Assembly (NCBI RefSeq): GCF_007556815.1 | Contig: NZ_CP041743.1 | Span: forward strand, 2,267,001 to 2,331,000 | Length of the DNA: 64,000 nucleotides | Direction of reading: 5' to 3' | From: Paraburkholderia megapolitana | GTDB taxonomy: Bacteria > Pseudomonadota > Gammaproteobacteria > Burkholderiales > Burkholderiaceae | Shown here: in pieces, positions 62,959 to 64,000 of the stretch | How positions within the stretch are numbered: position 1 is the first letter of the stretch | How the letters are laid out: each line of letters begins with the position of its first letter | The notes under the pieces: generated by a model | The model's input: only the letters and a program-made list of their open reading frames with translations | What the model was told of the DNA's origin: nothing | The model's database searches: none | Made by a program: the position numbers and the translations under genes

Positions 62959-64000
62959 ATGCCCAGAATCGAATCGGTCTCGGTGTGCGCGGCGAGCGTG
63001 CCGCTCGATCGCGTGACCTCGTTTGCCACCCGCACCGTGTCTACGCGCCACTACGGTCTCGTGAAAGTGCGCTCGACCGATGGTGTCGAAGGGCTCGGCT
63101 TCTGCTATGTCGGCAGTGCGGGCGGCGAATTGCTCAGGGTCGCGGTCGAGCAACTGCTTGCACCGGTGCTGATCGGCAAGGACTCTTACGCGGTGGAAGG
63201 TTTGTGGCAGGCGATGTATCAGGAGGCGTTGTTACAAGGGCGCGCGGGGACGGTGATGCGTGCGCTCAGTATTCTCGATACGGCGCTGTGGGATTTGAAT
63301 GCGCGCACGCATGGTTTGCCGTTGCACAAATTACTCGGCGCTGTGCATCTTGAATCGGTGCCGGCCTACGCGAGCGGCGGCTACTACCTCGACGGCAAGA
63401 CACCGCAGATGCTCGGCGAAGAAATGGCAAGTTACGTCGAGATGGGTTTCAAGGCTGTGAAGATGAAAGCAGGGCGTTTGTCGCCGCGCGAAGAAGAAGC
63501 GCGCGTGCGCGCGGCGCGCGAGGCGGTCGGGCCGGACGTCGAATTGATGCTCGACATCAACAACGGCTGGACCGACACGACGCAGGCGCTGCAATATCTA
63601 AAGCGTTTTGAACCCTACGATCCGTACTTCGTCGAAGAGCCGTTTTCCCCCGACGATATCGACAATCACGCGCGCCTCGCGAAGCTCACGCGCATTCCGC
63701 TTGCCACCGGAGAGATTGGCTATGGCCGCTGGTATCACAAGGAACTGCTCGACAAGGGCGCTGCGGCGATCCTGCAGAGCGATGCGCTGGTGTGTGGCGG
63801 CATCTCCGAGTGGCGGCGCATCGCGGCGACCGCGGCGAGCTATGGCGTCGTGATGTGTCCGCACTGGTTTCACGACGTGCATGCACCGCTCGTTGCCGCG
63901 ACACAGAACGCGCGTTATGTGGAGTTCTTCTGGGACGATCAGGTGTTGAACTTTCGGCGGTTGATCGATCGGCAGCTTGGGCATCGGAATGGGAGGGTGG
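62959..64000 (+). CDS. Mandelate racemase/muconate lactonizing enzyme family protein, 3' end outside window
   Basis: An enolase-superfamily enzyme; 347 residues are visible and the frame is open at the window edge. Start ATG 62959 follows GGAGGAGTGCTGCA. The base motif KMK is at 168-170. The metal ligands are Asp199 (LMLDINNGW), Glu226 or Glu227 (FVEEPF) and Glu252 (TGE). Asp275 and His302 (CPHWFHDVH) form the dyad typical of sugar-acid dehydratases and racemases of the MR subgroup. Together with the IlvD/Edd enzyme and the DapA-family aldolase it fits sugar-acid catabolism. The exact substrate is unknown. Confidence 0.9.
   Translation, partial: MPRIESVSVCAASVPLDRVTSFATRTVSTRHYGLVKVRSTDGVEGLGFCYVGSAGGELLRVAVEQLLAPVLIGKDSYAVEGLWQAMYQEALLQGRAGTVMRALSILDTALWDLNARTHGLPLHKLLGAVHLESVPAYASGGYYLDGKTPQMLGEEMASYVEMGFKAVKMKAGRLSPREEEARVRAAREAVGPDVELMLDINNGWTDTTQALQYLKRFEPYDPYFVEEPFSPDDIDNHARLAKLTRIPLATGEIGYGRWYHKELLDKGAAAILQSDALVCGGISEWRRIAATAASYGVVMCPHWFHDVHAPLVAATQNARYVEFFWDDQVLNFRRLIDRQLGHRNGRV

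Overview
High-GC window whose gene families, strong AGGAG-type ribosome binding sites, abundance of LysR/TetR regulators and non-phosphorylative sugar catabolism point to the Burkholderiales, most likely Paraburkholderia or Burkholderia. The accessory metabolic content suggests a secondary chromosome or megaplasmid, but no replication or partition gene is visible to prove it. No rRNA, tRNA, CRISPR array, transposase or prophage gene was recognised.

Layout. 1-7200: the end of a cyanide-insensitive-type bd quinol oxidase operon (cioA, partial cioB), a tautomerase, a class II aldolase/adducin-like protein, a urea channel, a SnoaL-like protein, and an MFS transporter divergent from a LysR gene. 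7226-7861: a chromosomal ccdA-ccdB toxin-antitoxin pair with its own inverted repeat. 8057-13137: a glycolipid-binding (DUF1089-type) protein and a four-gene minus-strand operon (Baeyer-Villiger-type monooxygenase, SDR, PF10118 hydrolase, alpha/beta hydrolase) behind a perfect inverted repeat. 13287-27142: an orphan sulfonate-type binding protein, a MerR regulator, a GNAT acetyltransferase, LysR/quinone oxidoreductase, EamA/MocR, EmrB-type MFS/TetR and LysR/MFS divergent pairs, and a luciferase-like oxidoreductase. 27213-33032: a TetR (CecR-like) regulator, a complete tripartite MFS efflux system (HlyD, EmrB, outer-membrane factor) and a second TetR. The same 16-bp operator-like site lies before the first regulator and before the pump operon.

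33261-44740: an L-rhamnose catabolic island. It holds L-rhamnose dehydrogenase, a COG3618 lactonase, L-rhamnonate dehydratase, an SDR that fits the later ketodeoxyrhamnonate oxidation, L-rhamnose mutarotase, an MFS carrier and a RhaTPQS-type ABC importer, closed by a good intrinsic terminator. Transketolase and a short-form 6-phosphogluconate dehydrogenase follow at 45045-48120. 48145-53489 carries small regulator/enzyme pairs and a spherulation-specific family 4 gene whose frame is broken exactly at a three-unit 7-bp tandem repeat.

53512-64000: a probable sugar-acid catabolic set (MFS carrier, DapA-family aldolase, IlvD/Edd dehydratase, LysR, enolase-superfamily enzyme running off the window). 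It is split by a module of a divergent methionine-aminopeptidase-like protein, a LysR regulator and an MsbA-like ABC exporter (56290-59969). The first gene of this module looks less GC-rich than its surroundings. The aminopeptidase paralogue lacks the catalytic His equivalent to E. coli His79, which makes the module the best candidate here for an undescribed system.
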